Shown: positions 1-9,034 of the stretch, one piece after another
Layout: each line of letters opens with the position of its first letter
How positions within the stretch are numbered: position 1 is the stretch's first letter
From: Thiosocius sp963719025
GTDB taxonomy: Bacteria; Pseudomonadota; Gammaproteobacteria; Chromatiales; Chromatiaceae
DNA length: 64,000 nucleotides
Assembly: GCA_963719025.1 (NCBI GenBank)
Contig: CAVRBK010000005.1
Coordinates: 1-64,000 of the forward strand
Reading direction: 5' to 3'
Notes under the pieces: generated by a model
Database searches by the model: none
Told to the model about the DNA's origin: nothing
What the model saw: only the letters and a program-made list of their open reading frames with translations
Translations under genes and position numbers: made by a program

Positions 1-359
1 TACACCAGGATCATGGTGATGGCCAGCATCAGGACCACGGATATCAGCTCGCTGAACCACAGCATGCGGCCATGCAGGTGGCTGACTACGATATCCATGC
101 GGATATGGCCGCCCATCCGCTTGGTGTAGGCGATACCGAGAAACGCAATGAAGGCCATGGCCTGCTCAACCCAGTCGATATAGCCATCGACCGGGAGGGA
201 AAACAGCCAGCGCCCGAGTACATTGGTGGTTGCCAGCAGGACCAGCAGAAAAATCGCGATACCACCGACCAGGTTGAGAAAAGCCTCGAAGCGGAAGAAC
301 AGACGATCGATACGACTGAGTTTCGAGTCGTCATCAAGAACGGTGGCGTTACCCGACAT
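1..359 (-). CDS. dctQ: TRAP transporter small permease (DctQ-type), 3' end cut by window edge
   Basis: Reading the minus strand from the ATG at 357-359 gives MSGNATVLDDDSKLSRIDRL, followed by hydrophobic helices (FLNLVGGIAIFLLV, then MAFIAFLGIAYTKR and SVVLMLAITMILV) and the WVEQAMAFIAF-type core of the DctQ family, the small four-helix membrane subunit of tripartite ATP-independent periplasmic transporters. A GAGGT ribosome site lies just upstream of the ATG. It sits 122 bp downstream of the substrate-binding gene dctP on the same strand, the usual P-Q-M order; the large permease dctM should lie beyond the left edge. The substrate cannot be told from this fragment. About 119 codons are visible and no stop is reached. 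Confidence 0.85.
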   Translation of the reverse strand, partial: MSGNATVLDDDSKLSRIDRLFFRFEAFLNLVGGIAIFLLVLLATTNVLGRWLFSLPVDGYIDWVEQAMAFIAFLGIAYTKRMGGHIRMDIVVSHLHGRMLWFSELISVVLMLAITMILV

Positions 360-435
360 GGTAAACCTCGAACGGGGCATCGCGCCGTGCAATTGGCAAC
401 GTCATAGGACCGGGCCGCCGCGGTTGAAAAGGCTC

Positions 436-467
436 ACCCCGGCTGACGCAGTCGCGGCAGCCGGGGT
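436..467 (-). other. Intergenic hairpin between dctP and dctQ
   Basis: ACCCCGGCTG (436-445) and CAGCCGGGGT (458-467) form a perfect 10-bp, GC-rich stem with a 12-nt loop. No T-run follows on the minus strand, so it looks less like a terminator than a 3' mRNA-stabilising or partial read-through hairpin. Such structures commonly let the binding protein be made in excess over the membrane subunits; that role here is inference. Confidence 0.6.
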
Positions 468-481
468 CAGCGCATGTCGCA

Positions 482-1487
482 CTATTCGGCAAACAGACCG
501 GCGGTGAAGTCAAACAGGGCCTGGGCGTCGAAGTCCTTGCTGTTGTTCGCAACCCATTCCTGCCTCACCGAGTCCGCCAGCTTGTTCAGCTCGGCGGTCT
601 GCGCGGCAGTGAAGGTGACCTGCGTGAGCCCCTCTTCCTCGATGGCCGCCTGGTACTTTCGCCGTGGTGTTTTCGTCGTAGTTCTTGACGTAGTAGGCCA
701 GCGCCTCGTCAACCGAACCGAGCAGTGCCTCACGATGTGCCGGATTCAGCGCATTCAGCGCATCGGTATTGACCACAACCGGGCAGTTGGCCGAGCCCAG
801 GTTAAGGTTGGTCGTTGCCCATTTGCCGACCTTGTAGGACTTGGTGGCCAGGTGGGCGTGTGGTGCGAACGCTGCCGCATCGATCACGCCTGAGTCCATC
901 GCTGGACGGACCTCTGAGTAGGGTACGCCGGTTTTGACCGCACCAAGTTTGCCGAGTACACCCATGATGCCGCCGGGTCCACGTACCCGCATGCCCTTGA
1001 AGTCGGCGAGGTCGGTGAGCGGATCCGTCTTGCTCACAATGTTGTATTGCGGCATTGGGGTTGGCATCAGCAGGGTGGCGTTCCAGCGCGCGAGGTCTTT
1101 CTTGACGATCGGGTGTTCATGCACCGCCTTGTAGATCTCGGTAACCCGCGCCAGCGAGACGTCGCGCGAAAACGGAAGTTCGGTGACCGTGATCGTCGGG
1201 TTCTTTGCGGTGTGGTAGAAGGAACAGAACTGGGCCATTTCGAACGCGCCGAAGGAGATGCCATCGAGGTTTTCTTTCGATTTCGACAATCCGCCATAGG
1301 AAATATTGAGCGTGAAATCGCCGTTGGTCTTGGCCGCGACCAGCTCAGCGAGCTTCTCGACATTCTCGGTAAACGCGCGACGCTTACCCCATAGCGACAC
1401 ATTCCACTCGGTCGCTGCGTGAATCTCGCCGACCGCCAGGGTGCTGACGAAAGCGGCGACAACGGCCACCTTGCTGGTTTTTATCAT
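482..1487 (-). CDS. dctP: TRAP transporter substrate-binding protein (DctP-type), one frameshift
   Basis: Start ATG at 1485-1487 follows a GGAGGA site, and the protein begins with a signal peptide (MIKTSKVAVVAAFVSTLAVG, cleavage near IHA-A). The mature part (TEWNVSLWGKRRAF, later GMRVRGPGGIMG and a C-terminal EW-rich helix) matches the TRAP periplasmic binding family, which captures organic acids and passes them to DctQM. The frame breaks near 655-660: the frame reading DENTTAKVPGG must be replaced by the next one (KYQAAIEEEGLTQV) to reach the conserved C-terminus ending DFTAGLFAE at 482. One extra G in GCGAAAGTACCAG explains this. Corrected length is about 335 residues, normal for the family. 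Probably an assembly error rather than a dead gene. Confidence 0.85.
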
Positions 1488-1796
1488 TAAGCCATCCTCC
1501 TGATCGTTGTTACGGCCCGAACCTATCGCCCGACCGGGTTCGCGCGTCACGAACGGGGGAGCGGTGGGGGAAGGCCATGCGGTTTGTCGGCGATCCGGTT
1601 ATTGTCTGGTTCGCGCCGACCACTGCCCAGGTGTCGTTTTGCCCCTGGTATTTTTCACTGCAGTTCGGCCTAAGGATAGTGTGGATGCCCAGTTGTGCCA
1701 GCCTTGAGCTTCAACGCAATCCCCAGGGATATTTTCCCGGGAGAAGAATGCCTCGGCATCTGATATCCCGATCAATTATCAAAAGGCGAGGCTAAC
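1488..1796. other. Divergent intergenic region between dctP and nitroreductase
   Basis: About 310 bp with no convincing gene. It must hold the leftward dctP promoter and the rightward nitroreductase promoter. GGGATAT and ATATCCC (within 1727-1769) form a 7-bp inverted repeat that could be an operator, but no clean -35/-10 pair was recognised. Confidence 0.4.
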
Positions 1797-2537
1797 ATGC
1801 CACTCTCAGCGACCCAACAGCTGCAACTCAGTCACCGCTCGGTAAGGCGTTTTCTCGATCGGCCACTCGATGCGGGTCAGCTGGAGGATCTGATCCGTTG
1901 TGGACAGGCTGCGGCCAGTTCCAGTTTTATCCAGGCCTATTCGGTGATCCGCGTCAGCGACCGGCAGAACCGAGCATTGATCGCCGGGGCGGCCGGGGGG
2001 CAAGCCTGGATCGAGCAGGCGGCCGAGTTCCTGGTGTTCTGTGCCGACCTGCGGCGGCTCGATGTCGCTTGTCAGCGTGCGGGGATGGGCGCGCTGGAAG
2101 GCTTCAGCGAGCATGCCCTGGCTGCCGTGGTCGATGTTGCATTGATGGCGCAAAATGTTCTGCTGGCCGCCGAGTCGCAGGGGCTTGGCGGCGTCTATAT
2201 CGGTGGTATCCGCAATGATCCCGATACGGTGATCGAGTGCCTGGCATTGCCGTTTCAGGTGATGCCGGTTTTTGCCATGTGTCTGGGCTGGCCGGACGAA
2301 TCGAACGAGGTCAAGCCGCGCATGCCGGTCGATATCGTCCTCAAACAGGACCGCTACAGCGACGCAAGCACGGCACAAATGGCAACCTACGACGCGCAGA
2401 TGGCGGCTTACTATGCGGCGCGCGGCGCGAACAGTCGGTTGGGCGACTGGTCAACAGCGGCAGCATCGGCCATGCAGGGTAAGAAGCGCGAGCACATGCA
2501 GGACATCCTGCGTCGACAGGGTTTTTTCCGGCGATAA
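1797..2537 (+). CDS. nfsA: Oxygen-insensitive NAD(P)H nitroreductase, NfsA/FRP-type
   Basis: The 246-residue protein has the landmarks of the NfsA/Frp flavin reductases: HRSVRRF near residue 13 (FMN phosphate contact), the QAAASSSFIQ segment near 37, GLGGVYIGGIRN near 136 and CLGWPDE plus KPRMP near 162-175. NfsA uses NADPH and FMN to reduce nitroaromatics or quinones by two electrons in the cytosol. Length is close to E. coli NfsA (240). It starts at an ATG after AAGGCGAGG and stands alone, divergent from the TRAP operon and convergent with the next gene. The physiological substrate (nitro compound, chromate, free flavin) cannot be decided from sequence. Confidence 0.85.
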   Translation: MPLSATQQLQLSHRSVRRFLDRPLDAGQLEDLIRCGQAAASSSFIQAYSVIRVSDRQNRALIAGAAGGQAWIEQAAEFLVFCADLRRLDVACQRAGMGALEGFSEHALAAVVDVALMAQNVLLAAESQGLGGVYIGGIRNDPDTVIECLALPFQVMPVFAMCLGWPDESNEVKPRMPVDIVLKQDRYSDASTAQMATYDAQMAAYYAARGANSRLGDWSTAAASAMQGKKREHMQDILRRQGFFRR

Positions 2538-2554
2538 GTGCGCGGCAATTCGGT

Positions 2555-4048
2555 TCATGGTCGGCGTGGCGGCACCCGGGGAAACTCGCCAAGGTACTCG
2601 GCGTGCCAGATGTCGTTGGTCTCCGCGCGCTCCGATGGCGTGGTGAAGCGGTAGCGGTAGGCCAGGACGCGCAGGTAGCGCGGCGGTTCTTGCGCAAAGG
2701 GATTGTGGTCGAGCAGTGCGGTCACGCTCGGCGAGCCCTTGTGCAGGCGCCACATGAATCCTTCGAACCAGGGTCGCATTGCGGGGCCCTGGGTGGGGAC
2801 GAACCACATCATCCAGTCCAGCCGCGGATGCAAGGGGACGATGAACAGGGGGCGATCCGCACGGCTGTTGGGCTTGTACCTGAAGCGGTAGGCCTGCCAG
2901 GTGATCCCATCCCGGCTGCCCTCGATCTGCAGTTCTTGGCGCTCCGTCTGCATGTTGGGAAAGATGTGGTAGACGTTACCCTGGCCCCAGCCACGTGCGT
3001 ACCGGGTCAGCAGATGCAGTTCGGTCGCCCCCTGCTGATCGGTAGCGAATTCGTAACTTGCCACAGCGCTGCTAAACAGTAGTGCGCCGGCGACCGGGAG
3101 CAACAGCAGTCGGCGTACCGGTCTGCCGGCAGCGTCCTTCATGCGGCCGCTGAGCCATTCGGGTATGGCCCTGAGCGCTCTGTCGTCGAGCAGAAACAGG
3201 CAGAGAGCGATGGTCAGCAGATTGATGAAGTTGTGGTTGCTGGTGGCGATGATCAGCAACTGGATCGCTATCGTCGCCAGCGCGGCAAAGATCCGAAACG
3301 GCCGCGGCAGAAAGATAAAGAATGGCACTATCAGCTCGACAAACAGGGTGAATCCGGTACCGGTCTTGAGCAGCCATTCCGGTAGCTGATGGGCATACCA
3401 GCTTCCCATGTGCGGCAAGGGCTGGGTTTCGAAGTAGTACTTCAGAGTCGTCAGGCCGTTCCATGAGGGGTCCTCGCTGAGGATCTTCGACAGGCCGGAC
3501 AGAAACCGCAGGCGGAACAGTAGCCAGTGGAAAAGAAAGACCAGAAGCCGATTGGGGCCCACGGTGAGAAAGATCGCGAGGAACCCGGCCTCCAGAAGCA
3601 GGTAGTCCCATTGGAAATTGAAGAAAATCTGGCCGACGCGAAACAGCGACAGGTAGAGGACGAACAGTGCCACCGTCGAGAGCAGCGGCTGCCAGCCGAT
3701 GAGCAGCATGACCGCGAAAAAGCAGCCGGTGTAGGCCGCGGCCAGCAGGCTGGCGTCACTGTGATCGATCCAGAACAGAGTCGGCAGGCGCAGCCAGCCG
3801 AAGTCACCGAGGTTTTGCCGGAGGCGGTCAAGGTAGTCTCCGGCGGGCAGGATGCCCTGTTCGCCGACCAAGCCGGTGATTTCCAGCGCCGCAGAAATAA
3901 ACGCGGCCAGGTAGATCAAGGCCAGAAGGCGCAGAAACAGGGAGCTGACGCGCAGGTAGCGCTGGTCGGTTTGCAGCAGGAAGCTGAGCCATCGCATAGG
4001 CATGCGGTTCTGCCTGGGTAGCCGGGGTTTGGGATCTCCTGGCGTCAT
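2555..4048 (-). CDS. Lipase maturation factor family (LMF1-like) membrane protein
   Basis: The 497-residue polytopic protein has roughly eight to ten hydrophobic helices up to about residue 300 (FLRLLALIYLAAFISAALEI, VMLLIGWQPLLSTVALFVLY, RIFAALATIAIQLLIIA). A large soluble C-terminal part follows. The central RLRFLSGLSKILSEDPSWNG, followed by TTLKYYFETQPLP and W-Y-AHQLPEWLLK, is the signature of LMF1/LMF2-like proteins, which in vertebrates help lipases fold in the ER. The bacterial role is unknown, perhaps folding or modification of exported proteins. In-frame M at codon 16 (MPMRW) is an alternative start. It ends 17 bp from the convergent nfsA and has no obvious operon partner. Confidence 0.75.
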   Translation of the reverse strand: MTPGDPKPRLPRQNRMPMRWLSFLLQTDQRYLRVSSLFLRLLALIYLAAFISAALEITGLVGEQGILPAGDYLDRLRQNLGDFGWLRLPTLFWIDHSDASLLAAAYTGCFFAVMLLIGWQPLLSTVALFVLYLSLFRVGQIFFNFQWDYLLLEAGFLAIFLTVGPNRLLVFLFHWLLFRLRFLSGLSKILSEDPSWNGLTTLKYYFETQPLPHMGSWYAHQLPEWLLKTGTGFTLFVELIVPFFIFLPRPFRIFAALATIAIQLLIIATSNHNFINLLTIALCLFLLDDRALRAIPEWLSGRMKDAAGRPVRRLLLLPVAGALLFSSAVASYEFATDQQGATELHLLTRYARGWGQGNVYHIFPNMQTERQELQIEGSRDGITWQAYRFRYKPNSRADRPLFIVPLHPRLDWMMWFVPTQGPAMRPWFEGFMWRLHKGSPSVTALLDHNPFAQEPPRYLRVLAYRYRFTTPSERAETNDIWHAEYLGEFPRVPPRRP

Positions 4049-4278
4049 TTAACCATGCCCTGGGGCCTCTTGCGGAGTCTGGCGACAGGCGCCCGAGGCG
4101 ACGATCCCGGGTCGCAGGGCCGGCGTGAATGTCACGATTCTTTACACCGAATCGCGGGCGGCCGATCCGTTGCGTCTCAAGCCACTGTTTTTTATAGGAA
4201 AGCCGGGAACGGTGCGGATATTGCTTGGATCCCGTCATGCGTGCTTCAAAAACAAGACGGCTGTGTAGTGCCCAGACC

Positions 4279-5049
4279 ATGGCGAAATTGCTGCTTTCTG
4301 TCCTGTTGTGTGTCGTCGGCTTTTCCGTGCACGCGGCGTCCGACGGCGCCGGCCTGACCAACAAGGGTCTGCAGTATTTGCACGGTGAGGGTGTAAGCCG
4401 CGATCCGGAACGTGCCCTGGTTTACCTGTGCGCAGCCGCTCAGCAGGGACACGGGCCGGCGGCATTCGAGCTTGGCTGGCTGTATCTGCAGGGGCGCGGC
4501 GTGGTCAACGATGACGCGCTTGCCGTGGCCTGGTTCGAGCGCGCCGCTGAACTCGGCGAGATCGCGCCACCAAAGCTGATGGCGCGGCTGGATTCGGTGA
4601 AACCGGCGGCGCCCGCCTGTGTCGGCAGTGGTGGGCGGGATCTGCAACTGTCGTCCCCGCGGCGCATCTCGACGGCGCTCGCGATCTACGAACTGGCCCC
4701 GCGTTTCGGTCTCGACCCTTACTTCGTGCTGGAAGTGGTCCGCGCCGAATCAAACTTCAATCCGCGTGCACGTTCGAAAAAAGGCGCACTCGGCCTGATG
4801 CAGCTGATTCCCGCCACGGCCCGGCGTTTCGGTGTAAGCGATCCTTTCGAGCCGATGCAGAATCTGCGCGGCGGAATGGCCTACCTCAGCTGGTTGCTGA
4901 AACGCTTCGATGGTGATCTGAAGCTGGCCCTGGCCGGCTACAACGCCGGTGAGGGTGCGGTCGAGCGGCATGGTGGCGTTCCGCCCTATAGCGAGACGCG
5001 CGAATACGTTCGGCGAATTCTCAGCCGTTACGATGAGACCAAGGCCTGA
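4279..5049 (+). CDS. Exported lytic transglycosylase with N-terminal Sel1 repeats
   Basis: I start the gene at ATG 4279 because it opens with a clean signal peptide (MAKLLLSVLLCVVGFSVHAA); an earlier in-frame ATG at 4225 would add 18 polar residues. Two Sel1-like repeats follow (GLQYLHGEGVSRDPERALVY and the next ELGWLYLQGRGVVNDDALA unit). The C-terminal SLT domain carries the catalytic-Glu helix VVRAESNFNPRARS, then GLMQLIPATA and LALAGYNAGEGAV. Such enzymes cleave peptidoglycan glycan strands with formation of 1,6-anhydro-MurNAc. The Sel1 part probably docks a partner such as a secretion or envelope complex. It is divergent from the LMF1-like gene; the 230-bp gap between them shows no recognisable site. 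Confidence 0.85.
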   Translation: MAKLLLSVLLCVVGFSVHAASDGAGLTNKGLQYLHGEGVSRDPERALVYLCAAAQQGHGPAAFELGWLYLQGRGVVNDDALAVAWFERAAELGEIAPPKLMARLDSVKPAAPACVGSGGRDLQLSSPRRISTALAIYELAPRFGLDPYFVLEVVRAESNFNPRARSKKGALGLMQLIPATARRFGVSDPFEPMQNLRGGMAYLSWLLKRFDGDLKLALAGYNAGEGAVERHGGVPPYSETREYVRRILSRYDETKA

Positions 5050-5088
5050 ATGCGCCGCAACCGCGGCCAATCCTGAATCCTGCTCCCG

Positions 5089-5589
5089 TCAGTAGCGACC
5101 ATGCTGCTTGTTGATGTAGTTGCTCATCTCGACATACTGCGCGTTCATCCGGGTCAGAATCCGGTGAGCTGCACGTACCACGGCGCGCATCACCTGGTAG
5201 ACCAGTACGGGATCGCGCCCGGTCAGTTCCTCCAGCGCGCCGCGCTGCAGCGCGATCAGTTCGCAATGGGTAAGCGCCCGAATCCCTGCGCTGTGGGTTA
5301 CGCCATCGACGAATCCAAGAATCCCGGCCATATCACCGGCATGCAGTAATTGCAGGGTGACGAACTCGCCACCGCCAGTCGGCTTGATGACCTCGAGGCT
5401 CCCGCTGGACACGACATACAGCGTGTCATCGCAGTGTCCCTCTTCCAACAGCGGGGCGCCCACGTCCAGGCAAATGACGCTGCTTACCTCGGCCAGGAGC
5501 CGGCATTGCGCATCGCTCAGGTCGAGGCCCAATGGCGATTCGCGAACGGCTTGTGTGCTGACGATTGGGGTATCCAACGGTAGGTTCAT
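5089..5589 (-). CDS. Cyclic nucleotide-binding domain protein without output domain
   Basis: A 166-residue protein preceded by a strong AAGGAGG site eight bases before its ATG. The CRP-type beta-roll runs from about residue 30 to 130 (GAPLLEEGHCDDTLYVVSSGSLEVIKP, HAGDMAGILGFVDGVTHSAGIRAL). The phosphate-binding cassette is poorly conserved (G-x-x-x-H-S where cAMP binders have R-S/T-A), so cyclic nucleotide binding is uncertain. After the roll come two helices (QVMRAVVRAAHRILTRMN) and a short tail, with no HTH and no kinase. It could be a stand-alone sensor or a protein-interaction module. Single gene, convergent with the transglycosylase. Confidence 0.75.
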   Translation of the reverse strand: MNLPLDTPIVSTQAVRESPLGLDLSDAQCRLLAEVSSVICLDVGAPLLEEGHCDDTLYVVSSGSLEVIKPTGGGEFVTLQLLHAGDMAGILGFVDGVTHSAGIRALTHCELIALQRGALEELTGRDPVLVYQVMRAVVRAAHRILTRMNAQYVEMSNYINKQHGRY

Positions 5590-5715
5590 GACGATTCCCT
5601 CCTTTTAGTGGTGGTGCGAGACTCCCGCTCATCTTGAGTATAGCGAATGGGTGTTGTGAAGCTGTGCCAGGGGAGGGCTTGTGGGGCCGGTTTTCGCCCG
5701 GGTTTATGCCCAGGA

Positions 5716-8136
5716 TCAATGGCTGCTGGCTGGTGGGTTGCGCGGATACGCCAGGGCCGCCATGAGGTAGGCGAGCAGGGCGATCAGCAACAGGCCACTG
5801 AAACCCAGCTCGAGAGCAACCAGTGGCGCGCCTGCCGCGCTGATCACCGAGGCACAGCCGTTGATGCCCCAGGCCCACGGGATGAGGGCTGGGGTGATCC
5901 CGCCCAGACGTCGCAGGCCGATGGAAAAGGGCATGCCCATCGCAAACGCGAGCGGACCGACGAGGGCGATCGTGATGACAATCCTGATGGCCAAGGGCAG
6001 AAACGACACGGCGCCAAGCAGTCCGGGCAGAAACAGGACATAACCCAGGCCGAATAGCAGGATCACGCCGGTGGATGCAGCCAGTACCCGGGCGGATGAC
6101 GTGGCTTGGGTCTTCTGCGCCCAGGCACTGCCGGCGCCGGCAAAAAGCAGAAAGGCCGACAGGACAATGGTGGTTGCGTAGAGCGGGTGTCCCAGGAACA
6201 ACTCCAGTCGCTGAATCCAGGCCAGTTCGATGAACAGGAATGCCAGGCCGATTGCGGCAAAGTAGATCAGTATCCGAAGTCTGGATACCGGCCTCCGGCC
6301 TTGCGGCCGTGCCGTGCGTGGTTGCGCGAACAGGGGTATTACGATCAACAGCACGCTGAAGACGATGGCAATCGCGACGGTCAGGGTGGCGACCAGCAGG
6401 GCACTGTCCAGGTGGGTGCGCTGCTCTGCCGTGCCATGTCGCAGGGTGCGCCAGAGTGTCGGCCAATCGGTGTGGCGATAGGGGAATGGCCGATCATCCG
6501 ACGGCAGGGCGGCATTGTGATCACCAGATCCCGCCGCTGCAGCGAAGAGTTGCCTGATTGCGTCGTGATACTGCGCGGTCTGAAGTACCTGGTAACGGTT
6601 GGCTTCGCCCGGCCGCATGCCCGGTAGCCAGACGAGATCGAATCCGCCATCGTCGGCAAAGTTACGAATGCGCCCGACCTGCTGTTCGTTCAGTGGTCGC
6701 TCGGCAACCAGTAGCAGAAAGCGCTGCCAGCCACGCAGCACGGCCAGTTGCCGCGGCGGATCGGTGACACCGCGCTCGCGCAACGCGGCCTGCGCGGTTC
6801 GGGTCAGGTGCACGGAGGTGCCCGGCGGCAGTCGCGTGGTGCCCTCGATTGCGAGCAGACCGTCCGGCTGCAGAAGCGCGAGATAACTGAGAAAGGCCTC
6901 CCGCGTGAGGGCGAAGTCGATATCGAGCGCGTTCAATCCGCCAATATCGCTATCGGCCTTCAGGGTGATCAGGTCGTAGCGACCGGTTTGGTTGGCAACA
7001 AAGCCGCGCGGGGTCTGGACCACCCAGTTGGTCACTGCGGGGTCACATTGTGTCCCGGCCAGTGCGGCGTACCTCGTGCAACTGGCGTCGTGCAACAGCG
7101 GGTTGGCTTCGACGGCGCTGACCGCCCTGGCACCCATGGTCAGTGCCTGCTGTACATGCAGGCCAGTCCCGGCGCGCAGTACGGCCACCTCCGGTCGATC
7201 GAGCAGTGTATAGGGTAGGGCGGACAGCAGGTTCGTGAGAAACGCTCGTCCCTTCGATACGTCACTGAAATCGCTGATGACGCCGTGGCTATTGCCGTCG
7301 ACAAACACATCCAGCTGATGGGCCGGTTGCACCATGCTGTGCAGGCTGAGTGCGGGCGCATGGCGGGCCGGTACCTTGCGATTCTCGATGACATTCAGCA
7401 CCCCGGTGATACCGCTGCGTTCGTAATCGATGAAGGCACCGGTCACTGTCATCGCGCGCGCCATATCCTTGTATGCCGCAGGCCGGATGGTTGCCGGGTC
7501 GAACCATTGGATGGCGACGACAAGCGTGGCAGCCAGGGTTGCGACCAGGCGCGGCCGCCAGACCAATTGCAGGGATGCCAACACCGCGACGGCAAGCCCC
7601 ATGATCGATATCGCACCGAGCACCTGGGTTGGATGCAATACGATCAGCGCGAGGGCTAGCGCCACGGTGCCCAGGCCGGCACCCATGAGGTCCATGCCAT
7701 AGATCTTAGGGATCTGGTCGCGGAAGGCCGAAAATACCAGGCCTATGCAGTTAGCGGCGGCGAAGAAAGGCACGGCGAGCAGGGAAAACGTCGCGGCGAG
7801 CAGCAGGATCTGGTCACCGTCCCAGGCCAGCGCCTGGGGATCAAACGGCAAGACCTGTGCAATCCGGGTACACGCCACCGTGGTAACGGCAAACACGAGG
7901 GCGTTGGCAACGAACGCTGCGGCGAGGTGGCGCTGCAGCCGTTGGCCGAACAGCGCAAGGAAGGTCCCGCTGGCCCCGTAGCCGAGCAGTCCCAGGCTGA
8001 TCACGGTGGCGACAAGATGATGCCAGTGTACGATCGCAAAGATGCGGGTGAGCAGTACCTCGTAGGCCAGGGTCGATGCCGAGATCAGCGCAACCGCGCC
8101 AAGCGGTATGGTCGGCTGGCGCGGCGCGGCACTCAT
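5716..8136 (-). CDS. Polytopic membrane protein with central spermidine-synthase-like domain
   Basis: 806 residues. The N-terminal ~220 hold about seven helices (VALISASTLAYEVLLTRIFA, VATVISLGLLGYGASG). The middle (about 230-560) resembles the Rossmann-like methyltransferase/spermidine synthase fold (VAVLRAGTGLHVQQALTM, AVSAVEANPLLHDA, RYDLITLKADSD). The last ~250 residues form six further helices. The canonical GGG-x-G of active aminopropyltransferases is replaced by RAGTG, so catalysis is doubtful. Such spermidine-synthase-like transporter fusions are widespread and mostly uncharacterised. The gene begins 7 bp after the stop of the exported isoaspartyl methyltransferase, so the two are probably co-transcribed. 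Confidence 0.7.
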   Translation of the reverse strand: MSAAPRQPTIPLGAVALISASTLAYEVLLTRIFAIVHWHHLVATVISLGLLGYGASGTFLALFGQRLQRHLAAAFVANALVFAVTTVACTRIAQVLPFDPQALAWDGDQILLLAATFSLLAVPFFAAANCIGLVFSAFRDQIPKIYGMDLMGAGLGTVALALALIVLHPTQVLGAISIMGLAVAVLASLQLVWRPRLVATLAATLVVAIQWFDPATIRPAAYKDMARAMTVTGAFIDYERSGITGVLNVIENRKVPARHAPALSLHSMVQPAHQLDVFVDGNSHGVISDFSDVSKGRAFLTNLLSALPYTLLDRPEVAVLRAGTGLHVQQALTMGARAVSAVEANPLLHDASCTRYAALAGTQCDPAVTNWVVQTPRGFVANQTGRYDLITLKADSDIGGLNALDIDFALTREAFLSYLALLQPDGLLAIEGTTRLPPGTSVHLTRTAQAALRERGVTDPPRQLAVLRGWQRFLLLVAERPLNEQQVGRIRNFADDGGFDLVWLPGMRPGEANRYQVLQTAQYHDAIRQLFAAAAGSGDHNAALPSDDRPFPYRHTDWPTLWRTLRHGTAEQRTHLDSALLVATLTVAIAIVFSVLLIVIPLFAQPRTARPQGRRPVSRLRILIYFAAIGLAFLFIELAWIQRLELFLGHPLYATTIVLSAFLLFAGAGSAWAQKTQATSSARVLAASTGVILLFGLGYVLFLPGLLGAVSFLPLAIRIVITIALVGPLAFAMGMPFSIGLRRLGGITPALIPWAWGINGCASVISAAGAPLVALELGFSGLLLIALLAYLMAALAYPRNPPASSH

Positions 8137-8143
8137 GGTGGCA

Positions 8144-8887
8144 CTAGCGTTCGCCGGTCAGGGGCACGAAGGTCACCGGGATGATCTCCCGGGTCCGGAT
8201 TTTGCCTTCGGGCGTGCGCGTGACCAGGACAAGCTTTTGCGTAAGGTAGCGGTTACCTATGGGGATCAGCAGGCGGCCACCGGGTTTGAGTTGGCGCAGC
8301 AGTGGTGGCGGGATGTGATCACTGGCGGCAGTCACAATTATGGCGTCGAACGGCGCCTGCCCGGGCCAGCCGTCATAGCCGTCGCCGATGCGCGTTTCGA
8401 CGCCGTCGTGACCCAGCGCGTCGAGGGTTTCACGTGCGCGTTCGCCCAGTGCGCTGACAATCTCGACGCTGAAGACCTCGGCGCCCAGCGCATCAAGGAC
8501 CGCGGCCTGGTATCCCGATCCGGTGCCCAGTTCGAAGACCTTGTCGCCAGGATTGATCGCCAGCATCTCGGTCATGGCTGCAACGATCAGGGGTTGTGAG
8601 ATGGTCTGCCCGTGACCGATCGGCAGGGGCCTGTTGCGGTAGGCATTGCTGCGTTGCGATTCGGGTACGAAGCGGTGCCTGGGTGTTTCGAGGAGGGATT
8701 TGCGGACTGGCCCGGACAGCTTGTCGAATCCCAGCTCGTTGCGTAACCGGAATATCTGCAGTTCGACCTCCTGCCAGAGGAGATGCGCCTCTCGCTCCCA
8801 GGACACAGCCGCAACCGGCGCGCAGACCAGGGCAATGGCGATCAGTGCGCCAGACAATTGGGTCGGTCGTAAGCTGAGCGTCAACAT
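8144..8887 (-). CDS. pcm: Protein-L-isoaspartate O-methyltransferase with signal peptide
   Basis: Start ATG at 8885-8887 is set by AGGAGG five bases upstream. Residues 1-28 look like a cleavable signal peptide (hydrophobic LSGALIAIALVCAPVAA). The rest is a typical PCMT: FVPESQRSNAYRNRPLPIGHGQTISQP with the conserved QTISQP, SAM-binding VFELGTGSGYQAAVL, the acidic SVEIV, and DAIIVTAASDHIP. PCMT uses SAM to methylate L-isoaspartyl residues and start their repair. Export is odd, since SAM is a cytosolic metabolite; some gammaproteobacteria do carry such variants. Downstream lies the membrane spermidine-synthase-like gene. Catalytic motifs look intact; the target compartment is inferred from the leader only. 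Confidence 0.85.
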   Translation of the reverse strand: MLTLSLRPTQLSGALIAIALVCAPVAAVSWEREAHLLWQEVELQIFRLRNELGFDKLSGPVRKSLLETPRHRFVPESQRSNAYRNRPLPIGHGQTISQPLIVAAMTEMLAINPGDKVFELGTGSGYQAAVLDALGAEVFSVEIVSALGERARETLDALGHDGVETRIGDGYDGWPGQAPFDAIIVTAASDHIPPPLLRQLKPGGRLLIPIGNRYLTQKLVLVTRTPEGKIRTREIIPVTFVPLTGER

Positions 8888-9034
8888 CGAGCCTCCTGTC
8901 GCGGGACGTTCCCTGGATTGCGCGCAACCGAATCGACGCTGCTTCCCGAGGGATTCCCGGCGCTGTTGTCTCACTTAGTATTATGGACCCAAACAGAGGC
9001 ACCGGAATGCGGATGGGTAAATGGTTGAGCAGCA

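Noticed and set aside
1685..1700. Sigma-54-like box upstream of dctP (TGGCAC on the minus strand)
   Set aside because: The second element reads GGCAT and the GG-GC distance is one base short, so it does not meet the sigma-54 pattern.
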